A stretch of 64,000 bases of DNA from Volvox africanus (Eukaryota; Chlorophyta; Chlorophyceae; Chlamydomonadales; Volvocaceae): assembly GCA_030268105.1 (NCBI GenBank), contig BSDZ01000023.1, forward strand, positions 930,001 through 994,000, read 5' to 3'. Below are positions 9,301 through 21,359 of this stretch, in pieces; within the stretch, counting starts at the first letter, position 1; every line of letters begins with the position of its first letter. The notes under the pieces are model-generated. The model saw only the letters and a list, made by a program, of their open reading frames with translations. It did not search any database and had not been told where the DNA came from. The position numbers and the translations under genes were made by a program.

Positions 9301-12079
9301 TGTGGTTGTTGTTATTGTTACGAGTGCTGTCAATTTCATGAGCTTTATGAGCACCTACCGATCAATCAACCCGCGCCTGCTCGAATCCTGACGCCTCCAG
9401 GCTTTCGGATCTTTCCTGTGTGTGTTCCCGGATGTCTGCCTTTGGAGTTTGGAGTTTGGAGTTATTAAGTGGAAGAAGAGAGGGGCTCTTCGGATTCGTA
9501 CACACGCGTGCACATGCATACACAGACGCAGACACACGGACAAATGCATACACACAACGCATGCACGTGCACCTGCGTGCAGGTGATCATGTTGGTGGAA
9601 TCCCCCGATGGGCGGCGGGCGCTGCTGGGGCGCAACAAGAAGTTCACTCCAGGGATGTACACCTGCCTGTCAGGATTCGTGGATCAGTGCGAGAGCGTGG
9701 AGGAGGTGGGTCGCGGTTTGGAGGAAGTAGTGATCTTCTGTTCAATACCGGCAGGAAATCCCGCCAAAGGCGCTCCCGGTGACGGCCTTGAGTTGTGTTT
9801 GCCAGGCCTTTAAAGGATCTCCCGCCCCGCAAAAACGAGGCATCGAATGACAGGAAAGGATCGAATAAAGGGCCGGAGAACAGGTGTGAGAATAGTGTGA
9901 ACAGGGCCGGAGTGGTGTCGAGGTGAATCCGTTCCCCCTAGCACGAGGATTCGTTTCATTCGCCTTCCCTAACTCTCCTAATACCCCTCCTACTCCTATC
10001 AATCAGCTTCTTGTCGCCTATTCCAGTCCTACATATTGGCCGCCTCCAGATCTGCCCTCCGCAAGTCCGCATCCCCGGGGGGCTGGCCTTTCCTGTTCCC
10101 TCTCTCTCTTTGGACTCCATATCACCAGTTGGAACATTGTGTCGTTATATTATTGGTCTGGGATGACCGCATGGACACTGTGCCCTGAATCGGCCCTCCC
10201 TCCCCGCCTCCTCCCTCTCCTCGTCCTGTGATCTCTCCCTTCACCCATTCCTCGCCTTCGCTTCCCCTTCCAGGCAGTCCGGCGGGAGGTGTTCGAGGAG
10301 TCGCGCGTCTTGGTAGCCCAGGTGGCGGTGGTTGGGTCACAGCCCTGGCCGATTGGCCGCTATGGCGGCTGTGAGCTGATGCTGGGTTGCATGGCCAAGG
10401 CGCGCAGCTACGAGGTGCTGGTCAACATGGACCAGGTAAAAATGAGAATGGGAATGTTCGCACCGTGCCGTACCGTACCATGTGAGCTAATAGACAGGGC
10501 TAGTCTTGATATAAGTAATGTTACTATGTATGACTGGGAAGAAGAGAATGGACGCAGTGAGGAGGTCGCGTGTGAGGACGAATGCATGGGATTGGTACTG
10601 TTACCTGTTGGTTGGACCGTCAAGGAAGAAGAATGATTTGGCAATGCATGGTATTGTGAATGGCGTTGGCTGAGCGGCTGGGCGTTGCGTTGGCGATGGG
10701 AAAAGAGGCCAGATAAACCGCCAGACCAGGTTGAACTGGTGGCGGGTGCATGGTCGAGGGATCGGGTTACCAAAAGAACCCCGGATGAGCAGACGATGGG
10801 GTGTACGTGCTGGGGCCAGTAGCTTAAGTATAAGGATTCGTAAGGGGGATTTGCCGGCCCAAATGATGATTGGGAAGGGTGGCAACGACCCCAATGGTCC
10901 GGCCTTGTGGGCCACACCTCGGATTGATCCCTGTGAGGCCGCCTTTCGCAACCCATTCATTACATGACACAGCCTCACAGGGGCTCCATTACGTTCATTC
11001 CGTCCTTCAGCTGACGACGTCTCATACTCCCCTGACGACGTGCCCGGCGCATGCCCTCTCGCAGATGGAGGACGTGCAGTGGTATGACAAGGATGAGCTG
11101 CGTGCCGCCGTAGAAATGTACGACGTGATGGGCGCCCCGTCGGAAGCCGATGCTGTGGCGGAGCCGCCTATGAGCGTTGCACAGCTACAGGTGCGGAGGA
11201 CAGCTTCCTTGCCTGTCTACGTAACTGTTTAGCTCTGGGTTCGGCATGCGGGCGCCGCGTCTCATTGAGTCAGGGGCCGGAATGTCTTTATACTGGTGAT
11301 ATTGCCGGTCATGAATGAGGGAGTCCCGCTACCAAGGACGAAATGCTGTGTGGGTTGAGTGTTTAGGGCTTAACACATGACCACAGTTCTTTTTGAGCTA
11401 GTGAAATACTCCCTGACCGTTACCTAAACGTGGCTGGAACCCATGTCCTGAACCCTCTCCCCTCTCCCTCCTCTTTCTCTCCCCTCTCTCTCCTCTTTCT
11501 CTCCCCTCTCTCTCCTCTTTCTCTCCCCTCTCTCTCCTCTTTCTCTCCCCTCTCCCTCCTCTTTCTCTCCCCTCTCTCTCCTCTTTCTCTCCCCTCTCTC
11601 TCCTCTTTCTCTCCCCTCTCTCTCCTCTTTCTCTCCCCTTTCTCTCCTCTTTCTCTCCCCTCTCTCTCCTCTTTCTCTCCCCTCTCTCTCCCCTCTCTCC
11701 CCTCTCCCTCACCCTCTCTTGTTTCTACCTTCCTCATACACATACATATGCATGTTATATTTTTAATTCCTCTCCGTCTGTGCAGGAACATTCCCTGGAG
11801 CAGCTGGGATTCTTCATTCCGCCCCCGCTGGCCATTGCCCACCATCTTATCCGCACATGGGCCTTACATGAAGGGCCCTGGTTCCCCACTGCTGGTGGAG
11901 TTGGCGGTGGAGGCGCCGCCAACGGGTCCCATTCTCACCCGCATGGTTATCCTCACTCAGTACCGATGAGCACGGCGGTGACGGATGGGTCCATTTTCAC
12001 ACCTGGGGCTCAGGGTCAGGGTCAGGGGCAACCTGGCGGAGTACAGGAACCGGTGATGTACGCCCGTGGCCGGCTGTAG
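6388..12079 (+). CDS. NADH pyrophosphatase-type Nudix hydrolase (NUDT12/NudC family)
   Basis: Seven exons: 6388-6868, 7516-7748, 8929-9042, 9583-9705, 10274-10435, 11065-11190, 11786-12079. All phases close, giving 510 residues. The family splits NAD(P)H or NAD+ (or NAD-capped RNA) into mononucleotides using Mg2+/Mn2+. Residues 1-238 form the variable N-terminal domain, with FSGNPLDRTYDRR and LYLLGQD...SQWHQ. Next is a zinc ribbon (C243-P-R-C246, C261) leading to LYPRTDPVVIML. The Nudix box spans 307-329: G307, E313, R321-E322, E325-E326. The subfamily mark SQPWP is at 339-343. Human NUDT12 has the same order and a similar end, PPxxAIAHxLI. Two oddities: the usual Gly of the box is R328, and the fourth zinc Cys is absent (His266/267 nearby). 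The protein ends in -GRL, weakly like a PTS1 peroxisomal signal. A TGTAA lies 135 bases past the stop. Confidence 0.93.
8110..8487 (-). mobile_element. Dispersed SINE-like repeat, copy A (Nudix intron 2)
   Basis: This is the longest well-preserved copy of a repeat found four times in the window. The shared body includes TGCTTCACCCGTGGCCACTA, GGGGCACCCTCAT, CCGAAATACTCAGTGATGTA, GGTTCAGCACCCACTGCCTC and GGATCAACGGCGACCTAAAC, and it ends at GTTTAGCCTTGCCTAG. Read on the minus strand, the head is AGGCAAGGCTAAACACTATG followed by a degenerate TTTCAAGATCG, where copy B has a clear RNA polymerase III B-box-like GTTCAATCC. The other end (plus-strand left) runs into CCCCCC/TATCCC and CATACG-like simple sequence, as a SINE or LINE tail would. 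Orientation and class are inference. Confidence 0.55.
11447..11712. repeat. 22-bp polypyrimidine minisatellite in Nudix intron 6
   Basis: A pure C/T array whose main unit is CCTCTTTCTCTCCCCTCTCTCT (22 bases, about ten copies with single-base variants) sits just upstream of the last exon. It produces long Arg/Glu/Gly and Leu/Ser/Pro shadow frames on both strands. Its position before the acceptor at 11786 could make it an oversized polypyrimidine tract. Confidence 0.85.
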
Positions 12080-15000
12080 GAAGGGAAGGTGCTGATGAGA
12101 CTGACTGGGGGCTCAGGGGGATGACGTGGGCATGGATGTGGAGATGTTTTGCACGACTGAATGCACAGCAGGGAGAGAAGAACCAAGAAGGAGATTTTCC
12201 AGCTCCGCAATGGTGTAACGGAATGCTTGAACGGTGGACTGAAAAATTGGATGTGGGCCAGGGACTAGCCGTCATCCTCGCGGAACGTGCGCCCACAGCT
12301 GTACGCAAGAGAAAGGGTTATGGGCCCGACGCTCTCTCCGGCAGCAGGTCTCAACAAAAAGGGACCAGAGGGAGGTTGGGAGGTTGTCAAGGTGGACACG
12401 CGCTGCTGCTGTTGATGTTAAGTGGTGGTGGTGGTGGTGGTGGTGAAAGAAGCTATTTAGGGGCTCGTACAATACGATTTTCACAACCGTACTAATTCTT
12501 TTCGCTCTGGTGCGGCAGAAAGATCGACAGCCAGCCGGTCTTCCATTCGAGTCGGCCGGTTTGAAGGCTGCATGGCAGCGCGATGCGCACCGCTGATCTC
12601 AAGACGTGATGCCAGTGATGATGTCACCGTTCAAGGACGCTATGGAATCACCATGAGGAGCGCCAAAGGGTGTGATCTGATGGATACAGCATTACGTGAC
12701 AAATTGTTCAGTTTCGCTGCCGTGTAGTTGTGCGGAGATTGGTGGTCAGCAATAAGGCACACGGCGGCTCCAACACCTTTCATATCGGTTGCAAGGAAAC
12801 CAGAGGACCCATTCCACAGCTGTCTGGATGATGGATGGTCTTCATCGCGGATTGCTCCTGCGCCTGCGTCCTAGCGCCATAAACGCTGCGGTACGTCCAG
12901 GGACAGGAACCCATGCTTACTAGATCTGAGCAGCGCTAGGCACCTCGCTAAGCAAGGGAATGTATTGCATACTCGGAACTCACAAGCGGCCCACAGCGAT
13001 GTACCTATGTTAAGCATTGCCCGCTGGGCGGGGAGCATGGGGAGCGTGTATGTTGGTTGGACGCGGGGTCAGGAGTGAGGCGGGGCTTTGCATGTCGCTC
13101 GGATTCCTGCCGGAAGGCAACCGGGGTTGGACGGCTGTGAAGGGAATGGTGTATGTAGGATGATGTGAAGCGATGCCGTCGTTTTACGTATCCATACTTG
13201 GCCAGTGTTATGGAGGGGCGGAATCTGGTGAGGGCGAGGGAGGGGCGCATGACCGTATGGCGTCTGGGCTCTTGACGGCATCATGGATGTTTTCTGTGGG
13301 TGCACGGCGTGGCGAGAGGGGCAGTCCGTATGTGTTGAGGCCGTTGTGGCTGGAATTCAGGTTGGTGGTGCGAGTATGTGAAAGGCGGTTGGGACCATAC
13401 ATTCACAGCCTGTTGTCAGAAGAGCCTTTTAGCGACGGTAAAAGGGACAGGAAGTAGAAGTTATGAAAGGCTCAATACGGGCCGCATCCGGCTACGTGTG
13501 GGGCAGTGCAGCCACGATGTCCATAGTGCTCTGTTCATTTCTGAGGGTGGCGCTGGAGATGCGTATAAGGAGCTTATACGGCAGGCGCCAAGGCCACGGT
13601 ATGGGCACCGTGCACCCCAAAATTCACTACTGCTGAGTACATGGTGTACGAAGGCCCGTTTTCAGTGCCTTCGTGGCCTGAAAAACGTTAGGCTAAAATA
13701 ATGTTTGGGCAGCTTAATAAAGGTCACCCACCCAACAGCCCAATTCCACGTGAGTTTGACTCGTATAACAACTTATTCAGGTTAAACTGCATGTATAGTA
13801 CTACCGCCCCTTTACGTATTGCGGCATCACGTGATCTGTCATCATGAAGATAATCCATTCCCCGACATCTTCGATGCTCTCATCTTAATTTACTCCGCTG
13901 GGCCGGTACCGGGTATGGCACTTGTTCCTCAGCAACGTACTCGAGCACATGAGCAAGCCCTCTCCATCATCGGCTCAACATGGATGATATGATGTACGTA
14001 TATGAGTACAACGCTGCGAAACCAGTAGTGCATCTGACACTGCCACAGCTGCACAAATCAGTAATGGTCTGGGAGGACTTTTCCGGAATCTCTGAGGCCA
14101 CACCCGAGAGGGCTCCGTATAATGCGGAGGCAGCAGCTAGTCATGACACTACAGGGTGTCGCTACAGGGAGCCTATATACTTCTCTGCTCATTCTGCCGG
14201 ATTGTTCATGGTCATACATCTACGAAGAGCCGCGGAGAAGAACCGTGGGCAGCCTTAGAATATGAAGCTCGGCCCTCCCGTGTAACAATGAGCTTTTCGC
14301 ATGTTGTGGGTCATGGGAGCATTAATCTGTCCTGCCAATCAGACGCCGCTGATGTAAGCCCAGTACACATATCGGTATGTAAGGGTGTACAGTCCTGAAG
14401 CCGCTTGCGACTGCGAACCGGAGGGCTATATCTCTTCTGGATATTTGTATTCACATCCCCGACGTAGCTGAAGAACCCGCCATGCCATGCCATTCCCGGA
14501 AGCGCATCTGAAAAAGGGGTGGTGGTCACATTACGGCATCTGGGTGCGGGCACAGCTGCAACATCAATGGATGCAGCATCGGCACGGCACATGCCGGCCA
14601 TAGATACCTGCTGCTCATCGTAAGTGTCTGTTGGACCTCCTTGTGCCCTTCCTACTTCCCGTCCTTCTTTACCAATCCTCCTCCTCCTCATTATGCTACT
14701 GTTGATGTTGCAATTGGCTGGGTTGCTCAGCAGCATGTGCTGGGTCCGCTGGACCTGCGTTCCTCCCCTCTGGCAGCAACAGCAGGAGACCGGGCACCGG
14801 CCGTCCCTCCGGTCTTCTGCTGGTCCTACTATTGCGCTCAGTTGATGCTGCCCGTCAAATTTGTGCGAGCCAAACCCGACGCGCTCGCCCTTGAACCCCA
14901 GCGCTCGGAATCTCCTATCGTTGGCCACTTACATTGCCCTGCGACTGGTGCCGTCTGCATTCAGGCCGGCAGGTCATACCCAGTCCTGGGGTTCTAAGCC

Positions 15001-15718
15001 ACTCCGCGACGGAGACTTCTTCATGAAAACGTGCAGGCAGGCAAATTGCAGGAAGAAGGCAGCCGTCGCCTAAGGGCACCGTTATCTCTATAGACGGTGC
15101 ATTTCGGAGCAGGGAGAGGAACTATGATAACAGGACTATTCAGCAAGTGGGGAATTATCCCATCGCAAGGTATGCATCTGGCCGCCGCTTGCGGGATCAG
15201 CCAGGATCAGCGCCCATAGGCGAAATAAAAGTTCGTATGTACGTAGTCAGCGAAAAGAAATCCAGTGGCTGGACTGGATCGCCCGAAATCCTCGACAAAC
15301 GTTGAAATCTGCTTGAAGAAGGCGGTAAGAGTGATTATAAAAACCTTTCAGCATGAAAGCTTTAACTTTTTTTACACCACCTTTGCTGAGAAGCTGGCCA
15401 TCAGCTGGCCAAGTCATATTTCATTAGATTGCCACTGAATTGAGTACTGTAAGCAAGGCGTGATTCTTAACTCAAAAACCCAGCGTTTCGGAGCTATGTT
15501 TTGCCCTGCCTTGCGTCACCTTCTCTTTTGAGAACTGCTTCTTGATCATGGATATTCTTTGAACAAGCGACTTAAGATAATTTTATTAGAAGCAAAGGTA
15601 AAGTTGTTGGCATACCGAATTTACCGTTATAGTTAAAAACGTCCCTAACATGTCGCTCATTGAATTTCGGGATCCTTTTGTTGCCAACATTTAATCATGG
15701 AGTGAACTTGTAAACTTC
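12080..15718. other. Downstream of the Nudix gene; no settled gene, possible 5' exons of the next gene
   Basis: TGTAA at 12214-12218 is a plausible Nudix poly(A) signal. A (GTG)n run lies at about 12424-12443. From 12.5 to 14.6 kb I see no motif-bearing exon; the frame at 13980-14258 is not convincing. Between about 14.64 and 15.07 kb, hydrophobic plus-strand segments (for example LLLMLQLAGLLSSMC, and TYIALRLVPSAF in another frame) resemble membrane-spanning pieces. They may be upstream exons of the membrane protein that follows, but the splice phases could not be settled. From 15.08 to 15.7 kb the sequence is AT-richer and empty. Confidence 0.4.
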
Positions 15719-18700
15719 ATGGAGGTGCATGCAAGGTCAGCAGTTATGCCCAGATGGCGGATTCCGGCAGCTGAACATGCCACAAATCTGGCGTTTGTGA
15801 TCCTATGCCTCATGAGCTACCAGCAGCTGGCCTTGCCAGCATGTAGAGGTCAACCACACAGTCTCCCAGCGGACTCAAGCGTGTTCGTCAGTTACCCTTG
15901 TGGCGGCAGTGCCCCGCAAAGGTTATCTTATGTTTTCCGAAGTGCACATTTGGTACTTTGGGATATATTACATCTGAAGCGTGGAGACGCATGGGTGACC
16001 TACACGTCTTGGGCTGCCGGTCTCCGCTTCCTGTCCGCGTGGTTGCTACCTGCCAGCATACATGCACAGGTGCGTACCGACCGATTTCGCGCCTTCTGTG
16101 TAGGTGTCACCGCAACTCTACCTGCAGTGCGCCGGCATGCATCGAAAGCGTAACCCGTCTGCCGTGTTCAGGGCCCTCTACCCGGCGCTGGATAGGGGCC
16201 ATAGTTACAACGCGCCTTCCCGTTAATCAATTGACTACTCTGCTCCCTGACCTTTGGGGTCGGGGCATCCAAACATTTAATTGACAGGTAGTGGCACCCT
16301 TCGTGGTGTACCTCCTCCGGTCTTCAGTCATCCTGTACCACCTGCTACTGGGCCCCGGACACCAGCCATCGCCGCTGTCTATTCGAGGCTTGTTCGGGTC
16401 CTTCATGGCGTACGATGTGGGCTTCGCGGTCTCTTTCCTGTGTAGTTGGGTGAGGCCACATATGTCCAATGTCATCTTTCCTGTGTGGTTGCGTCCTGAT
16501 TTGTGCACGTGCTGCTTCCTTGCATTTGTATTTTAAAACGGCCGTGTCATCGAAGGTGACCGGTTACGGTAGTGATGTAGAGCTATGCGGACAAGCCTTA
16601 GGTTACATCATGTTCCCATGCATAAAACCCAACACATTGCTATGGCGAGCTCTGCTCCGCTGTGGCGGTTCGGGGTTGTGTATTCAGCCATCCATGTCAG
16701 TCTGTGTCGTCATGGGCCGCTTGTCCTGCAAAACCCCGAGGGATGTCAGCTCCGTCAAACATTCTCAACAACAGCCACAGACACACAGACACAGACACAG
16801 ACACATAGACACAGTGACTAAGGCACACAGACAAAGACAGACACACAGATACTCGTACTTGTGCCGATCTGGGTCATGTGGGTTTGGAAGCTCCGGACGA
16901 CGTCGTGGGCCCCTGCGCCGTATCACCTTGTCCTTTCAAGCCACATTGGACCCGTCGCATTCATTAGTTACCGATATTAGCTTCCTTTTCACCTTTTTTA
17001 CGTAAAGCGCTTTTCCTGCGATCCTGTCGTGCGCAAATGCATCAGCCTCTCAACACGCCTACGGAGCTGGCCTATGGCGTCGCGTCGGTGGCCGGCCGTG
17101 CGATACTCAGCCACTGGTACCGCGACCGTCTGCCGGGCGGTATCAACAACATCTGGCAGGTGGCCAAGCAGTTGCTGGTGCTGTGCACAACACTCTACCT
17201 CAACCAGCTGCTGTCCATATGGCGATGCCATTGCATCACCAGCAGCAGGAGCAGCAACAGCGCGAGCAGGGCTCGAGGGACTCTCAGAGGCGATGGCGAC
17301 ACCGCCGCTAGCTGCGACGGTGGGTCCGCTCATCGTATGAACAACAGAAAAGGCAAAATGATGGACGCGGCAGAGGAGCGCGTGGGTTTGGGGATGGCAG
17401 AACTTGGCGATGGCGATGGATGGTGTGGTGCACGGCGACTTGAAAAACTGCACTCGGAAGAAAATACGGCAGTGGCGGGCGGTGCGGTACAGCTTGGGCC
17501 CGCAGTGCTGTCGCCACGGCAACAGCAGGACCTCGGAGTAAGCCAGTTGGATCTGGGTTGTGGTGTGGTCGCTGCGGGCGTTTGTGGTACCGCTGTCGCG
17601 GGCCCTTCCAGGGCGAGTGGGGCGGCCGCGGACAGCGCTGATCTCCATGGTGGCAATGATGTCGACCCGATCGCGAACAGAGGAGCGCCACAAGGAGTCC
17701 CGCAGCCGCCAGTTGGGCTGCCGCGCTACGAGCCTTTTATACGTCGCCGCACATTCGTATTCAAGGTCTGACGGTTGGTCTTCCTGCATAGTTCTGATCA
17801 TGTTGCCCTTCATCCTCCCCCCTTTCCCTCACGATTAGTCCTCGTTTCTCCACTATCCGCACCAGGATTCGTTTATTCGACTTCCCCTCCCCTCCCTTAA
17901 GCCCCTGTCGCTTTTCTTTCTCTTCCACGTACCCGGTATCTCCCAGATTCCCTGGGCCGAGCCCGAGCAACTGCATCCTGGTTACAAGCAGCGGCTGCGG
18001 GAGCTGGTCGCAGACCGGGGGTACAACATGGCGGCGGTGTACGTGAGGAAGGGATGCGTGGAGCTGACAATGGTGCTGGAGGAACGAGGGGGAAGAAGCC
18101 GAGGTGACGATTCGATTCGATTCGACCCGACTGGCGGAACGTGGCGGACCTGCCGCCATTGGCTATGTGCGAGCCCTGCTCTCCATGGACACCATGTGTG
18201 CGAGCTTGGAAATCATGCACGAGCATAGTTGCTTCCTGCGTATGCGTCGTCCTCTAGCAAATTGAAAGGAGGAGCAAAACGTATTTTCAGTGCTGTGCTT
18301 TCCCACACATCCTCTTTGCGGTCGCTGAAATGTGTCCCTTCTTCCATCTTCGACTTTTTTCTTCTGCTGGCCTGTCTGGGCGCATTTGGCTCCAAATCCT
18401 TCAGATGAGTGCGTTGCGGATTGTCCCGAACTACGGGATCATCCGCATGTGGGCGTGGAGGCGGTGGTGCAGGCTCTGGGGCTGATGCACCTGGTGGAAG
18501 ACCTGGCAGAGCCGAAAGCGGAAAGGGATGCTATTGAGGGGGCGATGCGTCCTGGAGCAGGGGCGCAACCGGGCAGGTAGGTGGGCAGCCGCCGCCGCTG
18601 CTGATGCTGCCGCTGCTGATGCTGATGGTGATTGTGGGCACGGTTTCGTGGGATCCATATAGGCATTAAGGTGCGGCGCGAGGACAGGTGGTGCGGAGTA

Positions 18701-21359
18701 AGGTGTTTGCAATGTGTGCATGTGGCAGTCATGGTATAGCCGGTAAGTACCGAAAGTGGCGCGGCGTTTTGACTTCTGAGGACATGTGTCGGGTAGGGCG
18801 ATGCCACAAGCACCTGTCACCGATGTTGCCCCAGTAGAGCTCAGGGATGTCGTCATCCTTTCCATAAGTCTCAGGGTTTATCTGTTGCACTTATGCCAGT
18901 GGTTACCTATAATGGCGGCGTCAGGCGGCGCCCATCTGGCGGGGCAACAAAAACAACACTGCGAGCTGCCCTCCAGAACGATGCAGCTGTCTTCCCATTG
19001 CATGTGCGGTGCAGCCATGGCTTTGTCCCTCCCTCCCTATCGTGTGAAACGTCCGGACTCTGTCGTGGAACTCCGCAGGTCAGTGCTCCGACTTTCTCAA
19101 GTGGAAGTGAAAATGGTGGGCATTGACTATACGGAAGGAGTGCATGGCACACATGGCAGCAGCAAAGGGCAGCCGGACTGTTCCTTGTCCCCGTCAATTC
19201 CTGGTGCTGTGCATAGCTTCAGCTGTGATTGCGGTTTCCAGATGTCCTGCGTCTGTGCCCGTATACGGGTACTTCTGCCTCAAGCGCCGGTGCAAGAGGA
19301 CGCACAGGTGGGCGGAACGCCCGAACTCCGGGGAAAAGCTCTGGGGACCAGCTGCTTTCTGAAGCGGTGTCAAGCGACAACCTGCCGCCGAGCCGTGGAC
19401 CCGAGCTCGTGACGGGTCTCCCTCGCGACCCGTCAGGAGCTCGGGTCCATCGTGGGCTCGGCTCGACTACAACAGGCCATGAGTACCAGGGTGGGCATGG
19501 GCTAATGGATGTCAATGAAGGTACCAACCTTTCGCATAAAGCTAGAGTTGCGGGACCGGACGCGGGTGCACGCGGCCGGTGTGTCATTGTGCAGTGGTGA
19601 CATCCGGGTGGTGAGACCAGGGTGTGTCAACCAACAACCTGGGTTGTAAACAGGCTTCGTTTAGACACTTACGAGTTACGGTATGGGCTCTGAAGGTGTA
19701 TATGTAGGTATATGGAGAGTTCGAGGAAGGTAGGAGCTGATCGTGACCTGCCATAGATAGTCTGGATCGGCTGCCTGGGACGAAGGGAGGAAACTCGGGC
19801 TTGAGGCCGGAAGGAGGGAAGTTTGAGAAAAACTACAGGTAGTGGTATGGAGTGTGGAGTAAGTGGCAAGGTGTGCTGGGGCACATTGATTTGAGTTGCA
19901 CTTGATGACGAATCGTCCACAGCGCAGGATCATGTTTTCTTGCGGCCATTGATTGATTGTGGGAACCTCTTCATCTTAGAACTTCTTCGTCGCGTTGCTC
20001 AACGTAGCAAGGCTTTTCGACACCTACACGTTTGGACATCGCCCCCTTCGTGGCCTCCGCCAAAGCCGCGGCTTCGTATCGCCTTAGCTTGCTCCGTTCA
20101 GGGTGTCTGCCTATCTACCTGCGTCTGTCCATCTTCTGTCTAGCCACAATTGTCTGTCCCGTGATGTGGGGCCATTTTTGTGGGACCACTGACCTGTTGC
20201 GGCAGAGTACTGTCAGAGCGTCTTCTGGGCCGCCAATGGCTCTCGCTTGTTGGATGCAGAGTTGCAGGCCCCCCCCCGGTGGTGGTGTACCACCCAGCAT
20301 CACAAGTGCCGATATGAACACGAACGCCGACATCGACGCTGGCGTTCGCACTCTGTCACTCCGTCACTAAGTGCCACCACCAGCGCCTGTCGTGGCGCAG
20401 GCGCTGCCAAGGACGACAGCCAGGCTGAGGCCGTCGAAACCGGCGGGTCTCCTCACCTCCGTCCTCGGGTCTGCTGTGCAGAGCGCTCAGCTTGGCCTAC
20501 CTTTCTTCCTTCTGGATCGGAGGATCGGAGGTTGAGCGGAGGGGGGGAGGGCATTGAGGGCATGGCCTTGGCATGTATGGCACGGCAATGGGCATCTAGC
20601 GTGGGATGGAGAAAAGATGTGGAAACTAAAGGAAGCAAGGAGATAAAGTGCCTTCAAATGGCTTCAAGAAAGCAAGCTGGCGGGTGCACAGTCCGCAGTT
20701 GCGTCCTTTGGCGGCACGGCGTCATGGTTTGCTGGTTTGCTTGTTATCGTTAGATGTAGTTGCTGTTCCTTGTTGTTCGTGACGTGGACTGCCTGGTTGT
20801 TTCCTAACGAGCACCTGCCCTATGTGGGGCCAGATGGCCGGGTGCAGGCCTCTTTTGATATCGTTTCGTGTCGAGTGGTTGTTGAAACCGATGTTCCGAT
20901 AGAATAGAGATGCTGCTCGTTTAAAAAAAGGGCGGAAGCATAGGGCGCAGAATGTCCCCCAATCTAGGGGTTGATGCATTGACTTCTTAACCTTTGCATT
21001 GTTGGCTGGTTGGTAGGTGCAACCTCGGACCGACCAGACGGCCAATCTATAGGGGTTTTCTGGCCTCTGCGCAACACTGCATTACTGTTGAATTCGCGCA
21101 GAGCGCTCTGTCGCCTTGTACACATGGGTCGTGCAGGTATGCTGCCACCGTATGCGCATTGAACAATCATGCGGAAGGACAACTGTACCCATGCTGTGTG
21201 TGTGTGTGTGTGAACCTATTCCTCGTGAACGTGAAACAGCATTTATTTTATGTCATTATATTTGTAATACTCCCGCGGATCCAGGAGGCCAATCCAGTGC
21301 CCACGGAAGACATCGTGCTTATTCGACCTCCAAGGCTTGTGAACTGGCGGGTTAGGTAG
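15719..21359 (+). CDS. Predicted polytopic membrane protein, family not identified (both ends uncertain)
   Basis: Five consecutive exons join in phase: about 15719-16069, 16288-16449, 17046-17765, 17947-18103, 18405-18576. Exons one and two hold hydrophobic spans such as NLAFVILCLMSYQQLAL and FVVYLLRSSVILYHLLL, then LFGSFMAYDVGFAVSFLC. Exon three begins with WQVAKQLLVLCTTLYLNQLL, has a roughly 150-residue Gly/Ala/Gln-rich insert, and ends RYEPFIRRRTFVFK. Exon four reads IPWAEPEQLHPGY, LRELVADRGY and AVYVRKGCVELTMVLEE. This VRxGCxEL block resembles a motif in the C-terminal region of large plant/algal SBP-domain proteins, but no SBP zinc domain was seen. Exon five has HVGVEAVVQALGLMHLVEDL. Further hydrophobic stretches (19.2 kb, 20.0-20.2 kb) and a possible last exon after the acceptor CCAG at 21284, ending with TAG at 21359, suggest the gene continues, but exons after 18576 are not resolved. 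Function unknown. Confidence 0.6.
16772..16852. repeat. CACAGA-type microsatellite in an intron of the membrane-protein gene
   Basis: Imperfect ACACAGACACAG repeats fill about 80 bases of the 16450-17045 intron. Confidence 0.6.

Noticed and set aside
11398..11969. Arg/Glu/Gly-rich and Leu/Ser/Pro-rich frames
   Set aside because: Products of the 22-base polypyrimidine array in the last Nudix intron.
14311..14928. 205-codon minus-strand frame with several Cys residues
   Set aside because: No coherent motif, and it overlaps hydrophobic plus-strand frames that fit the nearby membrane-protein gene better.
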